Source: Bondarzewia mesenterica (lineage: Eukaryota > Basidiomycota > Agaricomycetes > Russulales > Bondarzewiaceae). Taken from it: a DNA stretch of 33,995 bases. The notes beneath the pieces are model-generated. The model was not told where the DNA came from, searched no databases, and saw only the letters and a program-made list of their open reading frames with translations. This document shows, piece after piece, positions 10,819-22,855 of the stretch; within the stretch, counting starts at the first letter, position 1; every line of letters starts with the position of its first letter. The stretch is taken from contig SGPL01000366.1 in assembly GCA_004802705.1 (NCBI GenBank), positions 1-33,995 on the forward strand. Reading direction: 5' to 3'. A program made the translations under genes and the position numbers.

Positions 10819-12409
10819 TCAGTCGTTGTACCCGCGCGGCCGCGAGCTGTCCGTCTTGGGTTGAGGAACCTCGATGCCTTGCTGGCGCCAGATTTCCAAC
10901 TGACGGTCCTTCGCGACCTTGCTCCCGTCGCGCTCGTACTCGGCGACCGAGATCGGACGTTCGCCGTGCGGTGTCGCGCGCAGTGCGTGGCGCGTCGCGG
11001 GCCAAAAGTCGAACGTCGCGCTGTGCGTCGCGACCTGCGAAGAACGAACGACAACAACAATACAAGCGTGAGTTTTTCTTTCAAATTCAGAGAAATAGAG
11101 GAGGAGCGCACCCTGTTGTCCCAGATTGCGATCGCGTTGGGCGTCCACTTGAAGCGCACTTGGAAATCAGGGTTCTCGCTGAGCTGGTGGAAGAGGAACG
11201 TGAGGATGGCATCCGACTCGGCCTTGGGCACTCCCACGATGCGGCGCGTGAATCCTAGACATGAGAAAGAAAGAAAAAACAGAGTATGAGTCCCGTCTGC
11301 GAGATACGTGTGAGTGGGTTGGCGCGACGCACCAGGGTTGACATAGATGCTCTTCCATCCCGTCGTGGGGTGCACGCGCACGACAGGGTGCTGCGATTCC
11401 ACAGGTTCACGACGCACGGGCAAACCTGCAGCCCGCGCGCCGTCCGCCTGCGCGACGGCGCTGTGCACGGCCGTCAGGCCCTCGAGGTACTTTTGGAACC
11501 CGGGGCTCAGCGAGGAATAAAGCGCGTAGCCCGAACTCCAGAGCGTGTCCCCACCGTACTCCGGACCGGAGTAGATCTTGAGCGACGTCGTGCTCGGTGG
11601 CTGCAGCTCGTAGGAGACGTCCGAATGCCAGAGCTCCAACTTGCTGAAAGCGGAGGGGTCGGGTCGGCGAGAGCCGTCATTGTAGACGACTGGGTGCGCG
11701 CAAAACAGGTGAGTGTAGCGCGATGGCTTTGGATGTCGTTCATCACGTACCGTGGACTTCTTCCAGGCCTGGTGCCTTCGGGATGGGAGTCGTCGCATGT
11801 TTGTGCAGCGGGCCGTAGTGGCGAGCCAGATCGAGCTGCTCGTGAATGCTGATATCTTGGTCACGAAGGACTGATCAACAGTATACATGAGCATACTGGT
11901 TAATATTTGATCTGAGATTCGTACGCACAGACTACCCCTCGTTCTGCGATGAGTAAGGCTCTGGACTCATTATAATATTAAACACCTGCGGAGGAAACCG
12001 CCCATCGACGCAAGACTCACAGTTCATCTTTTTGAGGATCCGACAACTGTCGCAAGTCGATGCCATGGATCTCAGTCCCGATGGCTGGTGTCAGGTGCAC
12101 GATCTTCGACGCTGCCGAATAGAGGCTTTGCTTCGCAGGATCTGCGTGCAACCCGCGCTCGACGACTTTCTGCTCCTGAAGAGGAGGCCAAGAAACGTTG
12201 GGGAAGTAAGGCTATAGCCGCGAAACACGGTCAACGTCATGAAGGTAAATCGACGCGGGTAATGGTGAATCGGACGTTACCTTGTATTGAGCCCACTTGT
12301 ACGAGTCATCGCCGTCGTCACCAATCGATGGCGAATAAAAAGGGTTGAATACTTGCTCGGCGCTTGCGCCAACGACGGTCTGGCGCGCTTCAGTCGCAAC
12401 GGGTGCCAT
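10819..12409 (-). CDS. TauD/TfdA-family alpha-ketoglutarate-dependent dioxygenase (taurine/sulfonate type)
   Basis: Non-haem iron(II) enzyme that couples oxidation of a sulfonate such as taurine to decarboxylation of 2-oxoglutarate, releasing sulfite as a sulfur source; fungal members include yeast Jlp1. Exons in transcript order are 12409-12281, 12211-12021, 11960-11929, 11870-11751, 11689-11333, 11254-11112 and 11034-10819. They give 395 residues, a normal length for fungal members, and all seven joins are in phase. The N-terminal part contains the family motif GVVFLRDQDIS around residue 115. The iron ligands are His179 and Asp181 (LELWHSDVSYE) and His328 (RVATHSATFDF), with Arg343 fifteen residues later as the likely 2-oxoglutarate anchor. 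No signal peptide is visible, so it is probably cytosolic. The exact substrate cannot be read from sequence; related members act on alkyl sulfates or chlorophenoxy acids. Confidence 0.92.
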
Positions 12410-13990
12410 CTCCGAGGATTGGTGGAGAGATGAGTTATGGAAGAGCTGAAGAGGAGTACACCTGAATGTTGGGAATTGACAACAAACTGCCGGCTCCGAG
12501 CGCCGCTCTTAAATGCCAGCCTACATACAAGCAAATGCATTTTCACTAGTGCAAATGTCTCGCGGCTCATCCATACGAGACTGCGCAAAGAGAAGGGGGG
12601 GATGGCGACACCGTAGTCACGTGACATCGGTATTGGAGATGCGCTCACTGAAATTCACCGCTGGGAACGTACGTGAGATGGTGGCTAAGGTCCAGATGCC
12701 CAGATGCGTACGTGTCAAGTGAGCTTGTTGCTGTGCCACAACCGCGCTGAGGTGTGATGTGCATGAGCGAAAGGAGACGTTTGACGACAGGTCCAGGGAA
12801 AATCACGAAAGTCTGAAGATAAGAGATAGTCATGGCGCCAGACATGGGAGGGCAACTCGTAATCATGTGTGTTTATTCCCAAGGAGGGCCGCGACATGCC
12901 GCTTTGCACAAACGTACCTGTGCGCGACAGACATCGTGCAGAATAGGTCGCGGCCGGGATTGACCCAGAACAAATGGTCAGAGACATGGAAATGGCGTAT
13001 TTTGGGCGAATGCTGATACAAAATGAAAATAGGTTTGTGAGAATGTATTGCCTGACATTGTTGGTCAACAGACGACACGAAAGCCCAATTTTTCGTCAGA
13101 TGATCGGTAGTCTGGGCGAAAGAATGGGATGAGTGTGATGTCATCTTTGTTGAGTCGGAATCACAAAATTAAGCTCACCCTCTTCGATTCTCCAAGTATC
13201 CCACATACGCAACGAAGGACCAATAGCAGGGGGCTGATGCCCACAGAGCTGTAAGCGGTTATGTTAAATTCACAGATTGTGTGAAAGATACTAGCAGAAC
13301 ATGCATGCGGGGATGCGCCCACCGATGTGCAGGTGAATACCAAGGTCAAGGAAAGGCATTGTATGAAGGCCTCCTGGGCGGTGTCCTCAAAAGATTACCT
13401 GCACGATTTTCTCCACCAGAGCAGAAAAGAGCAAATGGAGTTCATGCCCTGCGTGATCACAGATACTGAGTTGTCCTACTCCAAACTCCAAGGACCTCTG
13501 GAAGACAGAGAACAAGTAGATGGTGTCTGTGCGAACTGCGAAGGGCGAAGACCACCACCGATCCTGTCATTGTCACAAGCTGTTGGGCCAGCGATACGCC
13601 CATGTCTAGCTCCCCAACTTCTCATCATGCCTCTCCCAGCCGGAAACGCGCTCGAAAATTCTACCCCTGCGAACCGTCCCAAGCCGATGAAGAAGTTTTC
13701 CACAGCGGCGAGATCAGCAAAGAAAGCTAAACTTTCGTTCAATCAAAGATACCCGACCTCAACGCTTCAACACAATTGAAGATGGTTATGTTGGTCAACA
13801 AACTGGATTTGACTTTACTTGTGCAGTGAAGCGGCACGAGATCTTGATTACATATGTACGAGTGCACCCGACCCACGACTTCTGGTTCTAGCCAAACCTT
13901 TCAACGACATCGACGTGTATTACTCTGTCAAAGTCGATCCTCACAACTCTTTCTTTTTTGTTTTGAGGAAGAACAAGTACATATACTAGC
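12410..13990. other. Divergent intergenic region between the dioxygenase and XRN1
   Basis: It contains the promoters of both flanking genes. It also carries several short open frames with splice-like signals on the minus strand between about 12640 and 13350. One is a 43-bp candidate intron with a TAACAT branch ending TTACAG near 13250. Another is a frame containing HVSDHLFWVNPGRDLF near 12960. I could not join them into one consistent protein or recognise a family. On the plus strand a short frame beginning MSSSPTSHHASPSRKRARKF lies near 13602. A small lineage-specific gene or gene relic is possible. Confidence 0.45.
12616..12625. promoter_or_regulatory. GTCACGTGAC palindrome, candidate Cbf1/Met4-type sulfur-response site
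   Basis: A perfect 10-bp palindrome with a TCACGTGA core lies 207 bases upstream of the dioxygenase start codon. In yeast, TCACGTG is the site bound by Cbf1 with Met4 at sulfur-assimilation genes, and the sulfonate dioxygenase gene JLP1 is under sulfur control. Position and target fit, but the link is an inference; CACGTG boxes are also bound by other bHLH factors, and other CACGTG sites occur by chance in this window (for example near 22740). Confidence 0.4.
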
Positions 13991-16900
13991 ATGGGCAAGT
14001 CATTTCAGCCTTCTCAACTTCTAGCACTCACCATTCTTACTATTTTACAGGTATTCCCAAGGTTGGTAAATTTCAGCACGCTGTCACCACTTACCATTGA
14101 CGACACTCCTGGACGCAGTTTTTCAGATATATTTCGTGAGTCTCAATCAATTCATGCAAGGGTGTTGCTTACTGGGGCGCGACAGAGAGCGTTACCCGCT
14201 CACCTCTCAAATCATTGAGGAGAACAAGATTCCCGAGTTCGGTGCGTATACCTCTCCTATGACATGATGACCATCTGACTCTTGGCGCAGACAATCTTTA
14301 TCTTGATTTCAACGGCATTATTCATTCATGTAAGCCTTGAATTATCAATCTCATTTCTGACTCAAGACGCTAACATGGACAACAGGCTCACATCCCAATG
14401 ACGAGGACGCACATTTTCGCCTGTCTGAGGAGCAGATATTCACATCTATATTTGCGTACGTAGACCATCTTTTTGGGAAGATAAAACCGAAGAAACTGTT
14501 CTTCATGGCTGTGGATGGCGTCGCGCCGCGTGCAAAAATGAATCAGCAGCGGAGTCGGCGGTTCAAGACTGCGAAGGAGGCCAAGGAAGTAAGGGAGAAG
14601 GCTCTGAGCAAGGGAGAGAAGCTGCCAGATGAGAAGGCGTTCGACAGCAATTGTATCACACCAGGTCAGTCTCGCTCTCTTGCATTCACGGCATGACTCG
14701 GTTTTGCGCGATGTGTAACTGATTGGCGGTATGTACGCGGGGACAGGGACACCTTTCATGGCCAAGCTGTCAGAGCAGCTGCGGTACTTTGTGAACAAGA
14801 AGATCAGTGAGGACTCGAATTGGCGAGACATCCAGGTCGTGCTCTCTGGACATGAGGTGCCTGGAGAGGGTGAGCACAAAATTATGGATTATATTCGGTT
14901 ATCCAAGGCCCAGCCGGACTACAACCCCAACGTGCGACATTGTTTATACGGGCTCGATGCAGACTTGATCATGCTGGGATTGTTGAGCCATGATCCCCAT
15001 TTCTGCTTATTGCGTGAGGAGGTGAAGTTTGGGCCTGCGGCCAGGAAGAAGAGTAATGGCGGGTACGTCCTTCCTTGCACTGTTGAAGTAAAGCAGAACT
15101 GAAGAGAACATAGACTCGAATCTATCAACTTCTACTTACTACATCTTTCGTTGATGCGAGAGTACCTGGACTTGGAGTTCCAGGATGTAGCCCATCTGCT
15201 ACCGTTCGATTACAATCTCGAACGAATTATCGACGACTTCATCTTACTCGCGGTTTTCATCGGGAATGATTTCCTTCCACATCTTCCTGATTTACACATT
15301 CACGAGAATGGGCTGGAGAAACTGTTTGACGTATATATGAAGGTTTTACCTTCATTAGGTGAGACTCGGCCCGTCTTTCTCAAAGTATGATGGACTCAGT
15401 TGTTTTCGTCTTGACACAGATGGATATCTGAACAATGCGGGAGAGATCGATACGAAAAGGCTGCAAGTTATCCTAGATGAAATGGCTCACTGGGAGCAGG
15501 AGATATTTGAAAAGGAGTACGCGGACTTGAATTGGTACAAGGGAAAGCAGGCGAAGCATGTGAAAGAGATGAATCACGCACGGAACCAATCAAAACTTGG
15601 TGAGCCGCATCGTCCCCTCTCCCATCCCTTACTCACAATGTTCGTCCAGTTTTGACTCCATCGCAGCGCATGATTTTTGATGATATCAAGGCCTTTGTCT
15701 TGAAACATCGAGGCTCACACACACCGTCTCACCTCCGCAATGCCCGTCTCGACATGCCCAACACGTTCCCTGCCCGCGACAGGGCGTTTATTGGTGACCT
15801 CGCGAAGGACCTGCACCTCGAGCTAATGTGGGACGAGTACGACGAAAACGACCAGAACCTCGTTACGCTCCGGTTTCCTGGGGCGTTGGAGACGCCACTG
15901 TCGACGGAAGAAGGCGAGGAGGGCGAGGGCAATGGGGACGGTGACGAGGATGAATGGGAGAGCGAAGATGAGGAGGGCAACGAGGCTGTGGATAGGGTAC
16001 TGAAGAAGTATGAGAAAGCGAAGGTCACGAACGATGCGGACGATGGCGGGTTTGATGCTCGGCATGAGCGGTCAGTCAAGGCGAAGATGGACGAGTGGAA
16101 AAAGGGGTACTACATGGTATGTTGGTTTCTCCTTTACACTTGTGAAAAAGCGTGGCTGATTTTGTTGCAGGGCAAGTTTGGCATGGACTTCACCGACCCA
16201 GAGCAGATCGGTCCGCTTGTGTATCGGTATGTGGAGGGTTTGCAGTGGGTCATGCATTACTACTACGGCGGGGTTGCGTCGTGGAGTTGGTTCTATGACT
16301 ACCATTATGCGCCCCGTATGTCTGGTGAGTGACGTTTTCTCGTATACAATTGACAAGGATTCATCTCTCCCTTCTAGATCTGAAGGGTGTCGACAAAATG
16401 ACATTCTCCTTTGATCTGGCAAAGCCTTTCCGACCTTTTGAGCAGTTGATGGGTGTCTTGCCGGAAGCCAGCCAAGACCTCATTCCTTTAGCTTACCGAG
16501 TGCGCTTTTATCCACTGACATCGCTTTTTTGGTTGCTGATGCTCCCTGAAGGACTTGATGTACAATTCAGAGTCGCCCATACTGGATTTCTATCCCCAAG
16601 AGTTTGAGCAAGACTTGAACGGCAAGAAACAGGAATGGGAGGCGGTCGTCAAGATTCCCTTCATTGACGAGAACAGGTTGCTCAAGGCTATGGCTTGTGA
16701 GTATAATGCCACCGCAATTACCTTATATTGTTTTGTTCAAGCTGCATCCTTGTACCTCAGCACGAGAGCATCGCCTTACGGACGAGGAGAGGCAGCGTAA
16801 TAGCTTTGGAACAAGTTACCAATTCAGGTACAACCCTGGCGAACCCTTTTATTACGCGTCGTCCCTTCCCGGCTTCTTCCCGCCCCTCTATCGATGTACC

Positions 16901-19373
16901 TGTACCATGGAGCCCTTCGACCTACCCACACTCGATGGCCTCCATCTGGTTCAAGGTCTCTGCGACGGCGTTTTCCTCGGCGCCGAAGCCCTCGCTGGTT
17001 TCCCGTCCCTCAAGACGCTGCCGCACACGGCCACCCTCGGGCACCACGGTGTGAACGTGCACGGATCTGAGAGTCGCAATAAGTCGATGGTGATACACAT
17101 CGAGAACTCGTTCGAAAATAGAAAGCCAGAGGACATCGCGCGGACGCTTATTGGAAGGAAGACTTTCATCGGCTGGCCGTTCCTGCAAGAGGGCCTGGTA
17201 AACTCGGTCTCGGATTCGCTTTTCAAATACGAAAAGTTCTCGGTTGTGCCTGGAGGGCCACAGAAAGTCGTGGGGAACCCGCACTCGAATCAGGGGTTGG
17301 GAATGTGGAAGAGCAAGGCAGAGAGGATCACGTATTACTATTCAAAGAAGTGCGGCGTGATCACGGGCGACATTGAGGTACTGCTGCACGTCCGTCCCTT
17401 GAAAGGTCAGATTCTCCTTGTCACATTGTCGATTTGGATCGCTAAATGATTTTGCGTTGTAGGTCTGAAGCGCCTGGAGAACGGCGCATTCAAGAAGGAT
17501 TACGAGGACCGCAGCAAGGAAGTGGAGGTTGCGGTTCAACTCGCCGTACCTGAGGTTATCTCCGAGGATCCTCGCTTCATGGAGAAAGAGCCTCCTCCCT
17601 TGTCGGAGGAATTCCCAGAGGGGAGCAGGATCTTTTTCCTCGGCGAACACGCATATGGGGTAGCAGCGCAGGTATCTGGCACGACCAAAGACTCGCTGTC
17701 TGTCATTCTTGCTGTAAGAGTCACCACGTCTTGATTGTGTTTGTGTTATAACTCACTGTCTTCAGTTCTCACCGACCGACAAATCCGACAATGAGAAGTT
17801 CAAGGCAGTCGTGACGAGCCGTTTACCGACCAGGTACTACCCCTCATTCCAAGCAGCCGAGATGGTTGGGATCTCCGGTCGAGCTCTGGCGAAGATCACG
17901 TCAAGCTTCATGGTGTTGACGTCGGACAACCAGAAGATCAATCTCGGGCTGAGCCTCAAATTTGAGGCGAAAGGCATGAAAGTGCTCGATTATTCGCGGA
18001 AGGACAGCAAGCTCTGGGAGTTCAGTGATAAAGCTGTCGACCTGCTTCGGGAATACAAGGTGCGATCGATTTTGCTACGCTGGACAAACACAAGGGTGGC
18101 AGTACTGATCTCAGACATCCAGCAAAAATATCCTGAGGTCTTCCGAAACCTCGATCAAAATGGCGATGGTATGTGGACCTACTCTGGATTTCGCAGCAGC
18201 TTTTTTTTTCTGATGAATCCTCTGAAGAGATGGCCAAGGCAGCCAGCATGTTCTCCAACGATGCTGACTCCGATCTCAAAGCAAAGGAGGTCAGAACTTG
18301 GCTGGCATCAAAGGGCGTCCGGGAATTTGAGCCCGTGTCATTGTTCTGCGATCAGCTCAAGAAGGTACATCATTTCATGACTTTGATTTCACACCTTGTT
18401 CATGAATGATACCTTGTAGACGACGGTCGAGGAGATCGAAAAACTTGCGGACACATTCAATTCTGACCGATCTATGTCTGCGTACAAGAAGGCCATCGTG
18501 AAGAACATCCCTCGACAGGCTGTCCTAAAGCCTGCGCACGCTGTGTATCGTCTGCAGAATCAACGGTTTGCTCTTGGTGACAGGGTGACGATGGTCCAGG
18601 ATTCCGGCGGTGTCCCGCTCGCTGCAAGGGGTGTTGTGATTGGTTTGAATACCAAGAATATGGATGTCATCTGGGATATGCCATTTATGTCGGGTACGAC
18701 GCTGAACAATCGGTAAGGTCATCATCACTTTCAGCTGGCTACATGTTAAGATTTCGGCTCCTTCGCCGGGAATAGGTGTTCGCAATATCGCGGATCTACC
18801 GTAGATTTCAATACGTGCTTGAACCTGACGAATCCTCAATTTATCACTTCTGTGAACCGTAAAGCGCCGCAGCCACATCCTGGACCCTTCAATCCACGAT
18901 CAGGACCATATCCTGCCATTCGACCGTCACCTGGCCAACAGGCCGCCTCAGGCTTCCGTCCTGTACCTCAATCATCACAGTGCGTTTATTCACGTTTTGT
19001 ATGACTATTTCTCTCACCATTGCCCATCAGCCAAGGACCTGTCCATATAATGACGAATCCCAATAGAGGTCGTGGTGCCCCCGTCAATGGGCGAGGCGGT
19101 CATGCGCCTAACGGCATCTCACATGCAACAGCTAGTGACGCTGCACCTGTATCCCCTCACAACGATGTACATAATGCGCCCGCACGAGGTGGCTTCGGAC
19201 CTCATGCGCGGGGCGGCGGTCACCCGCCGAATATTCCTCCTCGAGGTGGTTTCATAGGCGGCTTCCGAGGACGCGGCTTTGTGTCGGCCTTTGATCGGGG
19301 ACGCGGTGTGCCGTCGAGAGGAGGCATTCGTGGTCGAGGACGCGGCGGGTTTGCTTCTCCGCTTCCGTCATGA
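13991..19373 (+). CDS. XRN1: 5'-3' exoribonuclease 1 (cytoplasmic mRNA decay)
   Basis: Processive nuclease that degrades decapped 5'-monophosphate RNA in the cytoplasm. There are 21 exons: 13991-13994, 14051-14061, 14119-14135, 14186-14241, 14291-14329, 14386-14664, 14747-15062, 15114-15358, 15420-15599, 15650-16116, 16171-16324, 16378-16499, 16552-16696, 16761-17405, 17463-17713, 17766-18059, 18123-18168, 18228-18364, 18420-18712, 18776-18979 and 19031-19373. They encode 1415 residues, within the family range. The protein opens MGIPKFFRYISERYP. Metal ligands D35, D86, E176, E178, D206 and D208 and the 5'-phosphate pocket K93, Q97, R100 and R101 fall at yeast Xrn1 positions; the GND aspartate is D293, one off yeast. 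An acidic insert lies near residues 470-500. The C-terminal third carries the SH3-like region, then a Pro-rich stretch and an RGG tail (GRGRGGF). The start codon sits in a 4-nt coding exon before a GC-AG intron. Confidence 0.96.
13995..14050 (+). other. GC-AG intron splitting codon 2 of XRN1
   Basis: The donor reads ATGG|GCAAGT and the acceptor TTTTACAG|GTATTCCC. The join gives ATG GGT ATT CCC AAG, encoding MGIPK, the universal start of Xrn1 proteins. No GT donor nearby yields this sequence. The GCAAGT donor otherwise matches the consensus, as is typical of the rare GC-AG class spliced by the major spliceosome. Confidence 0.8.
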
Positions 19374-19710
19374 GCGTGGTTAATGATTGTCGTTCACCAT
19401 CGGGAGGTCCAATATTCGCTATTGGTGTTATGGTATGGTGAGAAGGACACTGTATCTTATTTTCGTAATCCACTACATAGTAGATGTTGTATTATGTATC
19501 TCCATAGCTGTCTAATGGCATACAGGTTCTATTTGTTTGTTACAGGACTTCAATGTGTCGATTATGAGGGGAACACAGTATGAGCACCTCTGCGCGTCGC
19601 GACGCGTCAACCGAAAGAGGAAAGAGCAATTTATTCGAGTCCCTCCATCTTGCTCGCAGCCCCCTCTTCCCTCTGATATCCTTCGGAAGAATCTTTTGAA
19701 GTAGGCAAGG
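19374..19710. other. Intergenic region between XRN1 and GMP synthase
   Basis: 337 bases separate the two same-strand genes. The first part is AT-rich with direction-neutral short repeats, including GTATTATGTAT near 19490, and probably holds the XRN1 poly(A) site. From about 19640 to 19695 it is pyrimidine-rich and probably forms the leader of the GMP synthase gene. I see no reading frame of note. Confidence 0.5.
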
Positions 19711-21907
19711 ATGGTTGAAATTCACGATCAATTTGACACGATCCTCATCCTCGATTTTGGATCCCAGGTCAGGCTTTAGATTTATCTTCTAAGTGTACAC
19801 CATCTGAGTCCAACATAACTTGGGGTTTCTAGTACAGCCACTTAATCACCCGGAGATGTCGAGAACTCCACGTCTACGCGGAGCTGATGCCATGCACTCA
19901 GAAAATCGAGGATCTGAAGTGGAAGCCAAAAGGTCAGACCAAGCTCCTATGTGGAGCGCTGGGTGTTCTGTGGTTGTTGCTTAACATCTCTACAGGCGTC
20001 ATCCTCTCTGGATCTCCTTATTCCGTCTATGATGCCGATGCGCCGCATGTTGACCCTGCGGTTTACTCCCTCGGAGTGCCCATTCTGGGGATCTGCTATG
20101 GTCTTCAGGTGAGCAAGCCCATGCGATCGATTTGCTCCGAATCTAGTATCCAAGGGCTCACAGCGCGCTAGGAAATGGCATGGAGTATGCAGGGAAAGGT
20201 TGCACAATGCGATCACCGCGAGTATGGTTTCGCTCAGGTCGAGATCAGCAAAGTCAAGGGAGAGAACTCGTCGGTGGACGCGTTGTTTGAGGGACTTGGA
20301 GAGGAGATGCAGGTTCGTCCATTGATCTGAATCGCCTGTGTCTTGACTAACAGCATCTAGGTGTGGATGTCTCACGGAGATCAACTTTCAGAAATCCCAC
20401 CAAATTTCCATGTCATCGGCCGGACGAGTAATGCACCATTCGCGGCTATCGCCCATGACTCCAAGCCATTCTATGGCATTCAGTTCCATCCCGAAGTTAC
20501 TCACTCTCCCCGTGGAAAGGAGATTATCGCACGCTTTGTGTTGAACATTTGCGGATGCAAACATAACTGGACCATGGTACCACAGTTTTCTTCTCCCCCC
20601 CTTGGTTATTTATTAACTCTTCTACCGGTAGGAAGAGTTCATTGGCAAGGAAATTGCCCGTATTCGTGAAATTTGTGGATCTAAGGGTCGTGTGATCGGT
20701 GCGGTGAGTGGTGGTGTGGACAGCACCGTTGCCGCCAAACTCATGCACGAGGCCATTGGTGACAGGTTAGTTTTCTCGCTGAGAAGTCCTAGTCGCATTC
20801 TAAATTTCTGATTCAGATTCCATGCCATCATGGTGGACAATGGCGTCCTCCGGATGAATGAAGCCCGTCAAGTCCACCATATGCTTAACAAAGACCTTGG
20901 CGTTAAGCTCACCGTCGTTGATGCGTCGGAGCTCTTCCTCTCCCGCCTCGAGGGCATCGAAGATCCCGAACAGAAGCGCAGGATCATTGGGAACACGTTT
21001 ATCAACGTCTTTGAAGCTGAAGCTGCGAAGATTGAAGCCGCGGCTGCGGAGGAAGAGAAGAAGGGGGCGGAGGCCAAGGGTAAGATCGAGTGGTTGCTGC
21101 AAGGCACTCTGTACCCGGACGTAATCGAGAGCATCAGCTTCAAGGGTCCGAGTGCGACGATCAAAACGCATCATAATGTCGGTGGGCTTCTCAAGGACAT
21201 GAAGCTCAAACTAATTGAGCCCCTTCGCGAGCTTTTCAAAGGTATACATTTCTCAGTTCCTCATAACACTAGAGTAACTTCAAGATTTCACTCACTATTT
21301 TGATCGGCAGATGAGGTCCGCGTTTTAGGCCGCCTCCTTTCCATCCCCGCTCCCCTCGTCCAACGCCATCCCTTCCCAGGCCCCGGCCTCGCCATACGTA
21401 TCCTCGGCCCCGTCACGCGTGAGCAGGTCAAGATCCTACAGCACGCGGACCACATATACATCGAGGAGATCCGCAACGCCGGGCTCTACAACCAGATTAG
21501 CCAGGCCTTCGCCGTCTTGCTCCCTGTCAAGGCCGTTGGCGTCATGGGTGACAAGCGGACGTATGAGCAGGTGTGCATATGCCCAACTCAATTCCCCCCT
21601 AGGATGTTGCCGAGCTCATACTTTCCAGGTCATTGCTTTGCGTGCTGTTCAGTCTGAGGACTTCATGACCGCAGATTGGTGAGTGCTCTTCTTAGTCGTG
21701 TTAAACTCTGCCTGACGCGGTGGGACAGGTTCGTCTTCCCACCAGACGTCTTGAGACGCATATCGTCCCGCATCACGAACGAGGTCGCTGGCATCAACCG
21801 TGTGACATACGATATTACGTCGAAACCACCCAGCGTACGTGCTCATTCTCCAAATTATTTTCATTATTGATGCTAACTGAAGACCATAGACCGTCGAGTG
21901 GCTGTAA
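19711..21907 (+). CDS. GUA1: GMP synthase (glutamine-hydrolysing)
   Basis: Converts XMP to GMP using ATP and glutamine in the cytosol, the last step of guanine nucleotide synthesis. Exons are 19711-19767, 19833-19932, 19996-20108, 20172-20312, 20361-20576, 20632-20765, 20817-21241, 21311-21570, 21629-21678, 21729-21834 and 21890-21907, giving 539 residues, close to the usual 525-540. The class-I glutamine amidotransferase domain (residues 12 to about 200) has the Cys86-His180-Glu182 triad (ILGICYGLQ and IQFHPEV). The ATP pyrophosphatase domain has the P-loop SGGVDS at 235-240. The C-terminal dimerisation domain contains [14 protein letters not shown] and the region ending in the PPS segment. 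The last 18-nt exon encodes TVEWL, whereas the family usually ends in IEWE, so the final Glu appears to be Leu. The start follows a pyrimidine-rich leader and gives the expected [16 protein letters not shown]. Confidence 0.96.
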
Positions 21908-22855
21908 AATTACTGTCCAGTTGCAGAGAATCGGAAACCTGGGCATCATCAATCATCATTATAGCCAACCTACCTCCGTCGTGCTTGTATCTACTAGTAG
22001 AAAATCGTCTTGCTTGCAAGGTTTATCGCTTCCATAATCCATGCATCTTCCAACCTCGCGACCCTGCAGAGTTCCCGACCAGGAGCAGATCCAACCAAGG
22101 ATCTTTTCGAGCTGAAAGGCCATATTGTGGGGAAAACCCGTCTCCGTGTTCACTATATGATGTCCATGCAGGTACGGTTTGGCGTTGGGGAAATCCCAGG
22201 AAATCCTCCATCAAAAAGCCCTGCACAGTTGAGTTGCGATGCTACGCGATGGTCAAGTGAAGCTTGAAACTTTGAAGGCTGACATATATGTTCAATGCGC
22301 GTGCATGGCCGTGACGAGGCTCACGTCTTTCACCAAATCCTATGCTGGAAGTAAAACGAGAGGACACAAGGCTTTCATTTTATTGAACAACAAATGAAGA
22401 CTTATTCCGGTGGAAGCAGTCCCTGGCCGCGCCTTGCCCAGTCGGTGGTCGTCCGCAAGTGTTCAAATGAGATAGGGGGCCGTCACTAGCTGTCAATAGG
22501 TTCTGGGTTCTACCAAGGTCCTAGCCTCGGAGGCTTCGTCAAGTCCGAAGACATGGAGCATAGACAGTTCATGATGTAGATCATGTGTGCGTCCAAAATT
22601 CCAGAGCAATATCAATGCAGATATGCAGATACAGGCGTCATGAGTTGGGTTGTGGAGAACATCTAGAATACAATAACAATTGGCTAGCCGCGAAACATAA
22701 AAAAAATCTCAGATGAATGCGCTCTAGTTAAGCAATGTGCACGTGCAGGAGGAAGCGAGACGATGATTACGGTGGGAGCTTTAGGATCGATAAGTAGATA
22801 GATGATGTGACACGACCAGCGGCTCGAAGACAGTCCTTCGATCGCATTTTGTGGC
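21908..22855. other. Convergent intergenic region between GMP synthase and PIM1
   Basis: The 3' ends of two convergent genes face each other across about 950 bases. Short open frames of up to 120 codons occur on both strands (for example 21898-22260), but none has recognisable motifs or splice joins that extend it. The stretch near 22690 has an A run, and a TGCACGTGCA palindrome lies near 22738. I see no gene here. Confidence 0.5.

Noticed and set aside
18060..18114. 55-bp XRN1 intron using the CTCAG acceptor at 18114
   Set aside because: It shifts the frame. The acceptor at 18122 keeps phase and gives REYK joined to [11 protein letters not shown], which fits the family.
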